DNA of 43,790 nt from Rickettsiales bacterium (GCA_002724555.1 PBOZ01000025.1:1-43790), one strand, 5' to 3'; shown: positions 1 to 9,184, counted from the first letter of the stretch. The notes: generated by a model not told the origin, from the letters alone. Numbers and translations: made by a program.

Positions 1-2
1 GG

Positions 3-221
3 TCCAATCATAACGATCCTCGTGTGGATTTGATGCGATGGATGCACGACCGCGCAAAATCTGTAATTTGGTTAAACCCTGAGCCTGAGACATTTTGGGG
101 TACGGGCGATTCGGAGATGCTTCGCTATCTGCCATTTTGTCATGTCGCGAAACTCTGCCGAACAGTTCAGGATCTGGACCGTATTATTGACGACGTATTG
201 AAGAGCTATATCCGAGCTTAG
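3..221 (+). CDS. CoxE-like VWA-domain protein, C-terminal fragment
   Basis: Only the last 72 codons are present; the frame is open from the window edge (first complete codon at 3) to TAG at 219-221. The fragment contains a tryptophan- and proline-rich stretch (WLNPEP, then FWGTGDSEM) followed by a short helix ending in a basic tail. This matches the end of CoxE-type von Willebrand factor A proteins, which accompany molybdenum hydroxylases of the CO-dehydrogenase type and are thought to act with a MoxR-like ATPase in cofactor maturation. That role is family knowledge; the metal-binding VWA motif lies outside the window. It fits the two molybdenum hydroxylase loci further downstream. The in-frame GTG at 24 is an internal codon, not a start. 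Confidence 0.6.
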   Translation, partial: SNHNDPRVDLMRWMHDRAKSVIWLNPEPETFWGTGDSEMLRYLPFCHVAKLCRTVQDLDRIIDDVLKSYIRA

Positions 222-627
222 CAAGCAGGCTCTTATACTCCTTTAATATAATTGCTCCTCTCGAATAACTGACTTTCAAATAGCAGTTTGCAAGAGGCGT
301 TTTTCTCCTTTCAAATTGATCAATACGTGTGTGTATCTTTTTTCTCGCTCGAGATGGAACTGTCGTGCTTTTTTGTAAAGATAAAATAGGTTACTTACGA
401 ACGCTCCTTGGTTGATCCCAAGGTCCGGACGTCATGATTTGTTGAATAAGGCTGAATGGAAAGCTGCGTGATACCCAATGACGCAAGCGCTCTTATTCAT
501 AGCTTCATAGTCAAATTAAAAGTCGGCCTTTGCTCCGTCTGTCGGGAAAGCGTTTTAGCGATGGGCACCTTGATCCAAGGTGTTTACCAGCGTAGCGTTA
601 CTAATGGTTTGGAGGTGTCTGATTTAA
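222..627. other. 406-bp intergenic region with two related dyads
   Basis: No convincing gene. A 67-codon frame at 456-659 overlaps the next start and has no recognisable content. Two dyads are present: CCTTGG/CCAAGG at 406-411 and 418-423, and CACCTTG/CAAGGTG at 566-572 and 576-582. Both contain TTGATCC(C)AAGGT, so they look like two copies of one site rather than chance hairpins. Neither is followed by a T run. They lie upstream of the solute-binding protein gene at 628 and could be operator sites. Confidence 0.4.
566..582 (+). promoter_or_regulatory. Perfect inverted repeat upstream of solute receptor gene
   Basis: CACCTTG-ATC-CAAGGTG is a perfect 7-bp inverted repeat with a 3-nt centre, 45 nt before the start codon at 628. 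A shorter relative with a 6-nt centre lies at 406-423. The regulator is unknown, and the site could also form an RNA hairpin in the leader. Assignment as an operator is inference. Confidence 0.3.
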
Positions 628-2259
628 ATGCCGAATTTCCAAAAAAATGGCTGTGCTAGAGCTCGTAAGCTTGTTTTCTGGCATACGGTGGTCCCGTTGC
701 TCGTGTGCGGATTTTTTTATACGGCGCACGCCGGTCCGCGTGATGACACGCTGTATTGGTCTTCTGCGGCGGAATTCGAAAATTTAAACCCTTATAATGA
801 TTTGCGACCGGAGAGTTTGGCCTTTAAGCATCTTGTTTGGGACACTTTATTTTACCGTGACCCGAACAGGCCTGTTTTCAAGCCGCTGCTTGCGACCAGA
901 TTAAATTGGATTTCTACGACTTCTGTAGAAATCGAATTACGTCAAGGCGTCGTCTTTCATAATGGCGACCATTTTACCGCTGATGATATCGTTGAAACGG
1001 TTCGACGTTTAAAAAATTCACAAGTTGGTTTGCCCAATCACCGTGGCATTCAGTGGATTAAAAATGTTAAGAAACTAGGGTCACACAAGGTCAGCTTTGA
1101 CCTTGTCCAGCCCACGCCAAATTTAATGGAGCTACTTTCGGGCCCCTTTGTAATTTTGCCAAAGGCAACTTGGGCCAATGCGCCTCTTGATAATGGTCGT
1201 CCCCATTATAGTCGGATAGCTCCGGTTGGTAGTGGACCGTATCGTGTGACGCGAATTGAGCCAGGTAGATACGTGGAGGTGGAGAAATTCGACAGGTACT
1301 TCCAAGGTCCAAAAAGTAAAGCATTCATTCGACGAATTAAATTTGAGACTATTGAAAATTCTAGTGAGCGTTTATCTCAATTGCTCAATGGGCATTTGGA
1401 TTTTATTTGGCGGATTTCGAAAGACGCCTATGAGCAGCTTCATGTTGATGGTGCTCCCATTCAGCTCATAAAGTCGCCCAGTCTCCGGATCGCATTTCTA
1501 TTGTTTAATAGAGCGGGGCGGAATTATGACGATTCACCGCTGCGCGATGTACGTATTCGGCGAGCAATTGCTCATGCCATAGGTCGCGATGAAATCGCTC
1601 ATAAAGTCTTTGGCTCGCGATCGAACGTACTTAAAGCATTGTGTCATCCGGCCCAAGTCGGGTGTATACGGGATGTTCGCGTATACGAATACTCTCCTGA
1701 CACTTCAAGAAAACTTTTAAAAAATGCCGCTTACGACGGCAGCCACCATCGGAGTGTCAATGCAGTTAATATGTGGGCTAAATATCTCCCGGGTGAGCCG
1801 GCTGGCGCTTTGGAGATTCGTAGTTACCGTAATCACCCCGCCTCGTTAGATATGGCAAATTATTTAAAAGCGGTGGGTATCGATTCTCACGTCAAAGAGT
1901 TTTCGGACTTTCAAACAGCTTTAGCCGATGTTCAAGCGGGGCTGGTTGATTTGGCCCATGTTACTTGGGCTTCTTATGGTTCTCTTGATTTAGCTGATTT
2001 GTTGAACCCGCTCTTTAGGGACGGACCTTTGGATTATTGTAATGATACGAAAATCAATCATTGGCTCAATAATGCCATGCATACCAACGATCAGAAGGCC
2101 CGTAATATCGCGTATAGGAAAATCCTTGTAAGACTTCAGGACATCGCATGCGTGCTGCCACTGTTTAGCTACACAACGTTCTATGCTCTTTCTAAACAAT
2201 TGGACTTTTTGCCGGCGTTGGATGATGTCCCGAGGTTTTACAGTGCTCGTTGGAAGTAG
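628..2259 (+). CDS. ABC transporter substrate-binding protein, family 5 (peptide/opine type)
   Basis: A 543-residue periplasmic receptor of the SBP_bac_5 family (DppA/OppA/NikA-like). The N-terminus has a basic region, a hydrophobic core and a likely signal-peptidase-I site at Ala-His-Ala/Gly near residue 36. The mature part opens with the family pattern (tryptophan/serine strand, then LNPYND and a WDTLFYRD segment) and continues with the DDIVETVRRLK lobe and the VGSGPYRV motif near residue 200. The length is usual for the family. Start 628 follows GGAGGTG at 611-617. No permease or ATPase gene lies nearby, so it is an orphan receptor here. It precedes the amidase operon by 143 bp in the same direction, which suggests it supplies amide or peptide substrates (inference). 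Family assignment is strong; the ligand is unknown. Confidence 0.88.
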   Translation: MPNFQKNGCARARKLVFWHTVVPLLVCGFFYTAHAGPRDDTLYWSSAAEFENLNPYNDLRPESLAFKHLVWDTLFYRDPNRPVFKPLLATRLNWISTTSVEIELRQGVVFHNGDHFTADDIVETVRRLKNSQVGLPNHRGIQWIKNVKKLGSHKVSFDLVQPTPNLMELLSGPFVILPKATWANAPLDNGRPHYSRIAPVGSGPYRVTRIEPGRYVEVEKFDRYFQGPKSKAFIRRIKFETIENSSERLSQLLNGHLDFIWRISKDAYEQLHVDGAPIQLIKSPSLRIAFLLFNRAGRNYDDSPLRDVRIRRAIAHAIGRDEIAHKVFGSRSNVLKALCHPAQVGCIRDVRVYEYSPDTSRKLLKNAAYDGSHHRSVNAVNMWAKYLPGEPAGALEIRSYRNHPASLDMANYLKAVGIDSHVKEFSDFQTALADVQAGLVDLAHVTWASYGSLDLADLLNPLFRDGPLDYCNDTKINHWLNNAMHTNDQKARNIAYRKILVRLQDIACVLPLFSYTTFYALSKQLDFLPALDDVPRFYSARWK

Positions 2260-2402
2260 GATTTAGATCCGTGCGGCGCGTATTTTCTGTCAGGTGTGTC
2301 GTGGCAATTTAATCCAGTCGGGGTTAGCTATGACAAGAGTTACAGTTGTATATTGGAGAAAGGTGAGCTGGTCGCACCGAAACAAGAACAGAGGAATAGT
2401 GG

Positions 2403-3839
2403 ATGAGTGACCCATGCGAATTGTCGGCGGTTGAAGCTCGTCGTCTGATTGGCGACGGCTTCCTTTCGCCAGTTGAATTATTTGACGCATGTCGTAAACG
2501 CATTGAGGAAATAAACCCAGCCGTAAATGCTATTGTCGCAGAGCGTTTTGATGAAGCGCGCCTAGAAGCCCAGGCCGCGGAGACTGCGGTCACAAAGGGC
2601 GAGGCGCTTAAGTTACTGCACGGTTTGCCGATAGGGGTGAAGGATGCAAATGAAGTCGCCGGGCTCCGTTCGACGTACGGTTCACTGATTTACAAGGATA
2701 ATATTCCGACCGAAGATGAAGGGTTAGTGAAAGCCGTTCGCGGGAACGGCGCTATTGTGATGGGTAAAACTAACACGCCGGAATTTACGGCGGGTGCTAA
2801 TACGGTCAATTTGGTCTATGGCGCGACGTGCAACCCATTCGACACAGATCTCACTTGTGGTGGATCGTCGGGTGGTACAGCAGTTGCACTTGCGACAGGT
2901 ATGCTGCCGTTATCTATGGGATCGGATATCGGCGGCAGCGTTCGTTTGCCCGCAACTTTCTGTGGCGTCGTTGGACATCGACCAACACCCGGTTTGGTAC
3001 CTTACGATCGGCGAGCGGTTGCGTTGACACCGCTGGACCTGCAAGGCCCTCTTGCCCGAAATGTTAACGATGCGGCGCTCTTGTTGTCCGCGATGGCAAC
3101 GCCTGGTGGCAGTGATCCTATGGCTTTCCCACATGATGCCGACAACCTTAAAATTGTCGATGCCATCGATCTTTCCAGCGTTCGTGTTGGTATATCTTCC
3201 GACTTAGGCTGCGCGCCGATTGCAAATTCGCTTCGAGAAGTCTTTGAGAAAAGAATGAAGACGCTGTCGTCTCATGTCGCCAGACTTGAGGAAAGGGACC
3301 CTGATCTTACAACCAGCCCAGATGTATTTTGGATTTTGCGTGGCGTTTATTTCGCAGCGGCGCATAAAAAACATTACGAAGAGCACTACGACGAACTTGG
3401 CGACATTGTCCGGTCAAATTATGAGGCGGCTGTCAAAATGACAATGGAACAGGTTGGTTGGGCATGTGCAGAGCAAATGCGGATTTGCCGGGAGTTTGAT
3501 AGATACTTTGAAGACTTTGATGTTTTGATTTGTCCTGGCGTTGGAGTACCTCCATTTCCTCATACTCAAAATTACCCGACAGAGGTTGATGGTGCGCCAA
3601 TGGAAAATTACCTTGGATGGGTCGGATTGACGTCGTCTCTCTCACCGACAGGACATCCCGTGACAGCAATACCCATGGGTGTTGGGCCGACTGGCATGCC
3701 CTTCGGTATTCAGGTTGTTGGGCCAAAGTACGGCGATAGATTTACCTTGTCTGTTGCAGCTGCGCTGGAAGAATTATTCGATACTCAGCCAAAGATGGCA
3801 CGACCGGTACCTGACGTTGCGAAGTTACGTTCTAACTAG
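2403..3839 (+). CDS. Amidase signature family enzyme, paralogue 1
   Basis: A 478-residue amidase-signature hydrolase, expected to be cytoplasmic (no signal peptide). It hydrolyses a carboxamide C-N bond with a Ser-cisSer-Lys triad. The triad is visible: Lys80 in the GLPIGVKD motif, cis-Ser155 in CGGSSGG, and nucleophile Ser179 in GSDIGGSVR. The 24-residue spacing between the serines matches the family. Start 2403 has a purine-rich site (GAGGAAT) upstream, and its N-terminus aligns with those of the next two genes (PCxL, AVxARRLIG). It is the first of three tandem paralogues at 33-bp and 10-bp spacing, followed by MlrC and a PLP enzyme. Substrate unknown; linear amides, acylated amino acids or cyclic oligoamides are all possible in this family. 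It is not GatA: no gatB or gatC is present. Confidence 0.9.
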   Translation: MSDPCELSAVEARRLIGDGFLSPVELFDACRKRIEEINPAVNAIVAERFDEARLEAQAAETAVTKGEALKLLHGLPIGVKDANEVAGLRSTYGSLIYKDNIPTEDEGLVKAVRGNGAIVMGKTNTPEFTAGANTVNLVYGATCNPFDTDLTCGGSSGGTAVALATGMLPLSMGSDIGGSVRLPATFCGVVGHRPTPGLVPYDRRAVALTPLDLQGPLARNVNDAALLLSAMATPGGSDPMAFPHDADNLKIVDAIDLSSVRVGISSDLGCAPIANSLREVFEKRMKTLSSHVARLEERDPDLTTSPDVFWILRGVYFAAAHKKHYEEHYDELGDIVRSNYEAAVKMTMEQVGWACAEQMRICREFDRYFEDFDVLICPGVGVPPFPHTQNYPTEVDGAPMENYLGWVGLTSSLSPTGHPVTAIPMGVGPTGMPFGIQVVGPKYGDRFTLSVAAALEELFDTQPKMARPVPDVAKLRSN

Positions 3840-3872
3840 TTTTCGTACTGCTTAAGATAGAAAGAGAAAGGT

Positions 3873-5315
3873 ATGACGGAACCTTGTGACTTATCCGCAG
3901 TGGAAGCGCGGCGGTTGATTGGCCGGAAACGATTGTCTCCCATCGAACTCCTCGAATCTTGCATTGCACGGATCGAGATGGTGAACTCGACGGTCAATGC
4001 CGTTGTGGCTAAATGCTATGAAAGAGCCAGGTCAGAAGCCCGCGCAGCGACGGAAGCCTTAGTTAGTGGTGAGAAACTGCCACCGCTGCATGGCCTTCCC
4101 TTCGGTGTAAAAGATCTTAACGATACGCAAGGATTGGTGACCACTTACGGCTCACCGCTCTATCGTGACAATGTGCCGGAGAAAGATGAGCTGTTAGTGG
4201 CCAAGCTACGAAATGCGGGAGGTATCGTTCTCGGTAAAACGGCTACACCAGAATTTGGGGCTGGTGGGAACACTACGGTTAATGAAGTTCATGGGTATAC
4301 GCGAAACGCCTTTGATCCCTCGCGGGCTTGTGGGGGCTCGTCAGGTGGATCGGGAGTCGCGTTGGCCAGTGGAATGATGCCATTGTGCACGGGCTCGGAT
4401 AGCGGTGGAAGCTTACGTAAACCGGCGACATTCAGCGGCGTATCGGCCATTCGCCCAACGACCGGTCTCGTACCTTCCGACAAGCGTGGCGTTGGTTTTA
4501 CCAATTTTAGCGTTCAAGGCCCAATGGCCCGCACGGCGGAAGATTGTGCTTTGATGCTATCAGTCATGGCAGGTAATGACGTAGAGGACCCGCTTTCGTT
4601 CAACGTACGCGGGGAAGACTATAGAAACCTGCCGGAGGTTGATCTTTCCAAATTGCGTGTTGCGATTTCCATCGATTTTGGTTGGGCGCCTGTTGAGCAT
4701 GGTATCCGCGATACTTTTGAGGCTCGCCTCAAGCGGTTTCAATCAGTTTTCAAGTCTTGCGAACGTTTTAATCCGCCACTTGATACAGCACTTGATGTAT
4801 TTTGGATCCTAAGGGGTGTTCAGTTTCTCGCTTCGCACCTGGAGCGTTATCGTAATCACCCTGATCAACTTGGTCAAAATATTAAGGCCAATGTAGAGGC
4901 CGGTTTAGAAATGAAATCGGAAGACATTGGCTGGGCCAATGCGGAACACACTCGTCTTTATCGGCAGTTCCAGACAATGTTTCATGACTATGATGTCCTA
5001 ATTACACCCGGTCAGCCAATCACACCGACCCCTGTTGAGCAGCGGAATGTGACTGAGGTAAACGGAGTGCCGATGAAGAATTACATGAATGCTTCTGCCC
5101 TCACCTCAGCTCTTACTCTGATGGGAAACCCATGCGTTTCAACCCCATGTGGGGTAGATCACACAGGCATGCCGTTTGGCTTGCAGATTTGTGGGCCGAT
5201 GCATAGCGATGCTTTTACTCTAGGCGTGGCTCGGTCCTTGGAGCACGTTTTTGAGAATGATTGGGAGTTGGCGCGCCCGCTGCCTGATTTAGAAAAAATT
5301 CGGGCGACTGAATAG
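3873..5315 (+). CDS. Amidase signature family enzyme, paralogue 2
   Basis: A 480-residue amidase homologous along its whole length to its two neighbours. Triad: Lys80 (GLPFGVKD), cis-Ser156 (CGGSSGG), nucleophile Ser180 (GSDSGGSLR). The residue after the nucleophile loop is Lys (LRKPA), where paralogue 1 has Leu and paralogue 3 has Thr. The C-terminal substrate-pocket region also differs between copies, so the three enzymes probably differ in specificity rather than being redundant (inference). A purine-rich site (AGAAAGG) lies just before the ATG. It starts 33 bp after paralogue 1 and ends 10 bp before paralogue 3, in one transcription unit. Confidence 0.9.
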   Translation: MTEPCDLSAVEARRLIGRKRLSPIELLESCIARIEMVNSTVNAVVAKCYERARSEARAATEALVSGEKLPPLHGLPFGVKDLNDTQGLVTTYGSPLYRDNVPEKDELLVAKLRNAGGIVLGKTATPEFGAGGNTTVNEVHGYTRNAFDPSRACGGSSGGSGVALASGMMPLCTGSDSGGSLRKPATFSGVSAIRPTTGLVPSDKRGVGFTNFSVQGPMARTAEDCALMLSVMAGNDVEDPLSFNVRGEDYRNLPEVDLSKLRVAISIDFGWAPVEHGIRDTFEARLKRFQSVFKSCERFNPPLDTALDVFWILRGVQFLASHLERYRNHPDQLGQNIKANVEAGLEMKSEDIGWANAEHTRLYRQFQTMFHDYDVLITPGQPITPTPVEQRNVTEVNGVPMKNYMNASALTSALTLMGNPCVSTPCGVDHTGMPFGLQICGPMHSDAFTLGVARSLEHVFENDWELARPLPDLEKIRATE

Positions 5316-5325
5316 GAAAAACGAA

Positions 5326-6762
5326 ATGACTGAACCCTGTGATTTGACTGCCGTTGATGCGCGTCGCCTCATCGGCCGGAAAGCCTTGTCACCGCTTGAA
5401 CTAACGGATTCCTGCATTGCGCGGATCGAGGCGATCGATGGAAATGTAAACGCTATGGTGACGCGATGCTTTGATCGGGCCCGCTCAGAGGCTAAAGCCG
5501 CGGAGCATGCGGTTGCGCGCGGGCACGACCTTGGTCTTTTGCATGGTTTGCCAATGGGTGTGAAGGATTTAAACGTTACAGAAGGTGTGCTCACCACATA
5601 TGGCTCGCCGATCCATGCGGAGAACGTTCCGTTGAAAGACGAGCGGATCATCGCCGTATTGCGTAGAGCTGGTGCCATCGTGATTGGTAAGACCAACACG
5701 CCGGAATTTGGGGCTGGGGCGAATACCAAAAACGCGGTATTTGGGGCTACGGGAAATCCCTTTGATCCTAAACGGATTTGCGGTGGCTCATCGGGGGGTT
5801 CTGCAGTTGCACTTGCGACCGGTATGGCGCCAATTTGCACCGGGTCGGATACGGGCGGCAGCTTACGCACTCCCGCTTCGTTCTGCGGTGTGGTCTCACA
5901 TCGTGGCACGCCAGGGTTAGTCCCGTCTGATAGGCGGGGCGTAGGCCTGACAACATACAATGTCCAAGGGCCAATGGCCCGGAATGTTGCGGATACGTCG
6001 TTGATGCTCGCCGCCATGGCGGGGAACGATCCGTGTGATCCGCTATCCGGCCCAGTTGATACGAGCGCCTTTATTGAAATTGAAGATATTGATCTCAGCC
6101 AACTCCGTGTCGCATGGTCGACGGATCTTGGATGTGTGCCGATAGATAATGACATAGCGCGCATTTTCGAAGAACGCGTGGGAAAGATTGCCTCGTCTTT
6201 TAAAATCTGTGAACGCCGCGACCCTGATATGAAACGGGCACTGGACGTATTTTGGATTATCAGAGGCGTTGGATTCCTAGCCGGACGAATGGATGCCTAT
6301 CGCAATACGCCTGAGCTACTAGGCCCAAACGTGACAAGCAATGTTGAAGCAGCATTGAAGATGACAGCCGAAGAGATCGGTTGGGCAAATGCCGAGCAGA
6401 CGGCAATCTATCGTCGTTTCCAGGACTTCTTTCACGATGTCGATGTGCTCCTATGCCCGGGCAATTCGGTGCCGCCGTTCCCTGTGGAACAACTTTATTG
6501 TGATGAAATTAACGGCGTGAAGACGGCGAATTATGTGGAATGGCTTGGCATTGCGTCCGCAATTACTTTAACCGGGCACCCCGTAACTATGATCCCAACC
6601 GGCCTTGATCAGACGGGCACACCGTTGGGCATGCAGGTCGTTGGCCCCAGACGTCACGCGGACCGATTTACGCTCGGTGTTGCGAGTGCGATCGAGCGGG
6701 TGCTACAGGGCATGGCAGATACGCGTCGTCCGATTCCTGATTTGGAGGCATTGTCCAAATGA
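5326..6762 (+). CDS. Amidase signature family enzyme, paralogue 3
   Basis: A 478-residue amidase with intact triad: Lys80 (GLPMGVKD), cis-Ser155 (CGGSSGG), nucleophile Ser179 (GSDTGGSLR). The N-terminal 20 residues are nearly identical to those of paralogue 2, which suggests these two are the more recent duplicates. The start follows AGGAAAA near 5315. Its TGA overlaps the ATG of the MlrC gene in an ATGA junction, so translation of the two is probably coupled. A long open frame on the opposite strand (5289-6164) is a codon-bias shadow. Confidence 0.9.
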   Translation: MTEPCDLTAVDARRLIGRKALSPLELTDSCIARIEAIDGNVNAMVTRCFDRARSEAKAAEHAVARGHDLGLLHGLPMGVKDLNVTEGVLTTYGSPIHAENVPLKDERIIAVLRRAGAIVIGKTNTPEFGAGANTKNAVFGATGNPFDPKRICGGSSGGSAVALATGMAPICTGSDTGGSLRTPASFCGVVSHRGTPGLVPSDRRGVGLTTYNVQGPMARNVADTSLMLAAMAGNDPCDPLSGPVDTSAFIEIEDIDLSQLRVAWSTDLGCVPIDNDIARIFEERVGKIASSFKICERRDPDMKRALDVFWIIRGVGFLAGRMDAYRNTPELLGPNVTSNVEAALKMTAEEIGWANAEQTAIYRRFQDFFHDVDVLLCPGNSVPPFPVEQLYCDEINGVKTANYVEWLGIASAITLTGHPVTMIPTGLDQTGTPLGMQVVGPRRHADRFTLGVASAIERVLQGMADTRRPIPDLEALSK

Positions 6763-8252
6763 CTAAGCGTGTTCTGACCGCGCAAATTAAGCACGAAACC
6801 AACACCTTCAGCATTCTTCCGACGACACTCGATTCTTATCGAGCCAGAGTTCTCTATGAAGGCGATGACGTAACTTCGCTTCTGAAAGGGACCAATAACG
6901 AACTTGCCGGCATTTTGGATGTTGCGGAAGAACATGGCTGGTTGCTGTTTACGCCGATTGCAGGGGATGCAACACCTTCCGGGAAAGTTTCAACGGAAGC
7001 GTGGGAATATCTGAGCGGTGCGGTTATGGATGCGCTTCGAAACGAAGACACTTTCGACGCTGTTTTGCTTTCTCTTCATGGGGCAATGGTTACAGAAGGG
7101 TATGACGACGCAGAAGGTGAACTCTTATCAAGAATTCGTGCGACTGTCGGCCCAAAGGTGCCGGTTATGGCGACGCTTGATCTGCATGCAAATGTTACCA
7201 TTAAGATGGCGGAAAACGCGAATGCGCTTGTCACTTACCGCACGTATCCTCACATCGACATGGCTGAACGCGGTCGTCAAATGGCAGAACTATTGGCGCG
7301 TCAATTTGCAGGCGAGGTCGCTGGCTATGAAACTTTGATCGGCAGGCTCGATCAATTGGATGGTTTTGATCATGGTCGTACTACACAAGAAGGCCCGATG
7401 ACGGAAGCACTCAGACAAGCCCGTGCTTATGAAGAAAATGGGGAGGGTATTGAAGTCGTGTCTGTGAATGCGGGTTTTTGTTGGGCTGATATTCATGAAA
7501 CCGGACCGTCAATTAGTGTGACGTTTTCGAAAAATCGGGAACGCGCGCGGGCCATTATCGCGGACCTCGTTGCCTTTGGTTGGGAGACTAAGGAACAGTC
7601 GACGATCGAGCATCTTTCTCCTGAGGAATCGATGGCAAAAGTTAGCGTGGCTGAGCCATCGGACAAACCATTTGTTCTTGCTGACTTTAGTGACAATCCG
7701 GGTGGTGGCAGCTACGGCGATAGTCCACTACTACTAAAGGCGATGGTTGAATCTGGGATCGAGAATGCGGCGTTTGCCGTAATCACCGATCCGGAAGTTG
7801 CTGCAGCGGCGGTTCAAGCTAGAGAGGGTGCGGAAATATCCATGCCTCTTGGAGGAAAGTTTGACCCGAGTGTGACTCCCCCGTTCGAAATTACTGGAAC
7901 TGTGACTAAGGCATCTGCTGATGCCCGGTTTATATTTGAAGGGCCGATGATGAAGGGGATCGAAGCCGTTTTGGGTCCCTCGGCGGTGATTAAGATCGGT
8001 GGCGTTGAAACCGTCGTTATAACCAATCGGTTCCAAGCCTACGACCGCATGTTTTTCCTTCATTTTGGTATTATTCCAGAAGAAAAGTCGGTTGTTGCCG
8101 TTAAATCGGCGCACCACTTCCGTGCCGCTTACGGGCCAATGGCACGCGAGATCATTCTGGTGGATGCCGCGGGGATTACGTCACCAGATCCGAATAAATT
8201 CCCCTTTCGGAATGTACGGCGTCCAATCTGGCCTTTGGATGGAAATTGGTAG
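6759..8252 (+). CDS. M81 family metallopeptidase (MlrC/microcystinase-like)
   Basis: A 497-residue member of the M81 (MlrC, DUF1485) family. The N-terminal domain carries HETNTF at residues 12-17, SLHGAM at 105-110, DLHANV at 141-146 and YPHIDMAERG from 163. Asp141, His143 and His165 are the likely zinc ligands by comparison with the family. The C-terminal MlrC_C domain starts near residue 300 with the ADFSDNPGGGSYGD motif. MlrC from microcystin degraders cleaves a linear tetrapeptide; most relatives have no known substrate and occur in amino-acid or amide catabolic operons. Translational coupling to amidase 3 (ATGA) suggests it acts on a product or co-substrate of the amidases (inference). 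Confidence 0.9.
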   Translation: MTKRVLTAQIKHETNTFSILPTTLDSYRARVLYEGDDVTSLLKGTNNELAGILDVAEEHGWLLFTPIAGDATPSGKVSTEAWEYLSGAVMDALRNEDTFDAVLLSLHGAMVTEGYDDAEGELLSRIRATVGPKVPVMATLDLHANVTIKMAENANALVTYRTYPHIDMAERGRQMAELLARQFAGEVAGYETLIGRLDQLDGFDHGRTTQEGPMTEALRQARAYEENGEGIEVVSVNAGFCWADIHETGPSISVTFSKNRERARAIIADLVAFGWETKEQSTIEHLSPEESMAKVSVAEPSDKPFVLADFSDNPGGGSYGDSPLLLKAMVESGIENAAFAVITDPEVAAAAVQAREGAEISMPLGGKFDPSVTPPFEITGTVTKASADARFIFEGPMMKGIEAVLGPSAVIKIGGVETVVITNRFQAYDRMFFLHFGIIPEEKSVVAVKSAHHFRAAYGPMAREIILVDAAGITSPDPNKFPFRNVRRPIWPLDGNW

Positions 8253-9184
8253 TGATCGATCATCTGGCGATCGCAGCTGCGGAAGAACGTATCCGACCTT
8301 ACATTCGTCACACGCCGGTTATGCACACGACCGCCGCGGATTTTGAAATTGGTGAATTTCCGCTGAATCTGAAATTAGAATTCATGCAGTATTCGGGCAG
8401 CTTTAAATGCAGGGGTGCCTTCTTTAATTTACTTTCTCGCAATTTACCGGACGCCGGTGTTGTCGCAGCCTCAGGTGGTAATCACGGAGCCGCAGTGGCT
8501 TTTGCGGCAATGACACTCGGCATTCCAGCGAAAATATTTGTCCCAAAAATTTCCTCGCCGGCGAAAATTGCACGGATTAAGCAATATGGGGCCGACCTTT
8601 TTGTTGATGGGGAGCGTTACGCGGATGCGCTGAAGAACAGTGAAGTCTGGCAAGCGCGGTCTGGTGCTATGTCTGTACATGCCTTTGATCAACCCGAAAC
8701 CATTATGGGACAAGGAACAGTCGGCGTTGAATTAATCCAGGATGTACCCAGCCTGGACACCGTGCTCGTATCCGTTGGCGGTGGGGGTCTGATTAGCGGT
8801 ATCGCTGCTTGGTTTGGCAACCGGGTCAAAGTTATCGGTGTGGAGCCAAAGGGTGCCCCGACAATGACAGTGGCCTTTGACGCTGGTGGCCCAGCGGATG
8901 CGGAAGCAGGTAGCATCGCTGCCGATTCCCTAGCACCGCGGCAAATCGGCACTAATGCCTTTGTAATCGCTAAAAAATTCGTTGATGAGCTTGTCTTGGT
9001 AGAAGACGATGCAATCCGTGCGGCGCAAGGTATTCTCTGGGAGAGGACCCGCGTGGTGGTAGAGCCGGGGGCCGCGACTGCGTTCGCAGCCTTGACCTCT
9101 GGTGCTTACAAACCGGCAGCGAATGAGACAGTGGCCGTTGTGCTTAGCGGCGCTAATACCACAGCGGTCGGTTTCGATAACTAG
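8252..9184 (+). CDS. Threonine/serine dehydratase-like PLP enzyme (fold type II)
   Basis: About 310 residues of the tryptophan-synthase-beta/threonine-dehydratase fold. The PLP lysine is Lys52 in YSGSFKCRG, SGGNHG binds the cofactor ring side, and the glycine loop GGGGLISG binds phosphate. The family deaminates threonine or serine to 2-keto acids or acts as serine/aspartate racemase; members also include hydroxyaspartate dehydratases and ectoine-degradation enzymes (EutB-like). There is no ACT domain, so it is a catabolic rather than IlvA-type enzyme. The preferred start is GTG at 8252, overlapping the preceding TAG by one base; a TTG at 8246 is also in frame. It is the last gene of the operon, and its stop lies in the CTAG shared with the opposing gene. 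Confidence 0.85.
   Translation: MIDHLAIAAAEERIRPYIRHTPVMHTTAADFEIGEFPLNLKLEFMQYSGSFKCRGAFFNLLSRNLPDAGVVAASGGNHGAAVAFAAMTLGIPAKIFVPKISSPAKIARIKQYGADLFVDGERYADALKNSEVWQARSGAMSVHAFDQPETIMGQGTVGVELIQDVPSLDTVLVSVGGGGLISGIAAWFGNRVKVIGVEPKGAPTMTVAFDAGGPADAEAGSIAADSLAPRQIGTNAFVIAKKFVDELVLVEDDAIRAAQGILWERTRVVVEPGAATAFAALTSGAYKPAANETVAVVLSGANTTAVGFDN
9181..9184. other. CTAG palindrome encoding both convergent stop codons
   Basis: The four bases CTAG supply TAG for the plus-strand PLP enzyme (9182-9184) and TAG for the minus-strand molybdenum subunit (9183-9181). There is no space for an intrinsic terminator between the two operons, so transcripts must overlap as antisense unless stopped inside the genes or by Rho. 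Confidence 0.9.

Noticed and set aside
456-659. 67-codon frame before the solute-binding protein
   Set aside because: Overlaps the well-supported start at 628, has no ribosome site and no family resemblance.
5289-6164. 291-codon open frame on the minus strand opposite amidase 3
   Set aside because: It is antisense to a gene with complete catalytic motifs, is rich in Pro/Ser/Arg and has no recognisable domain; similar antisense frames occur at the same place in amidase 2.
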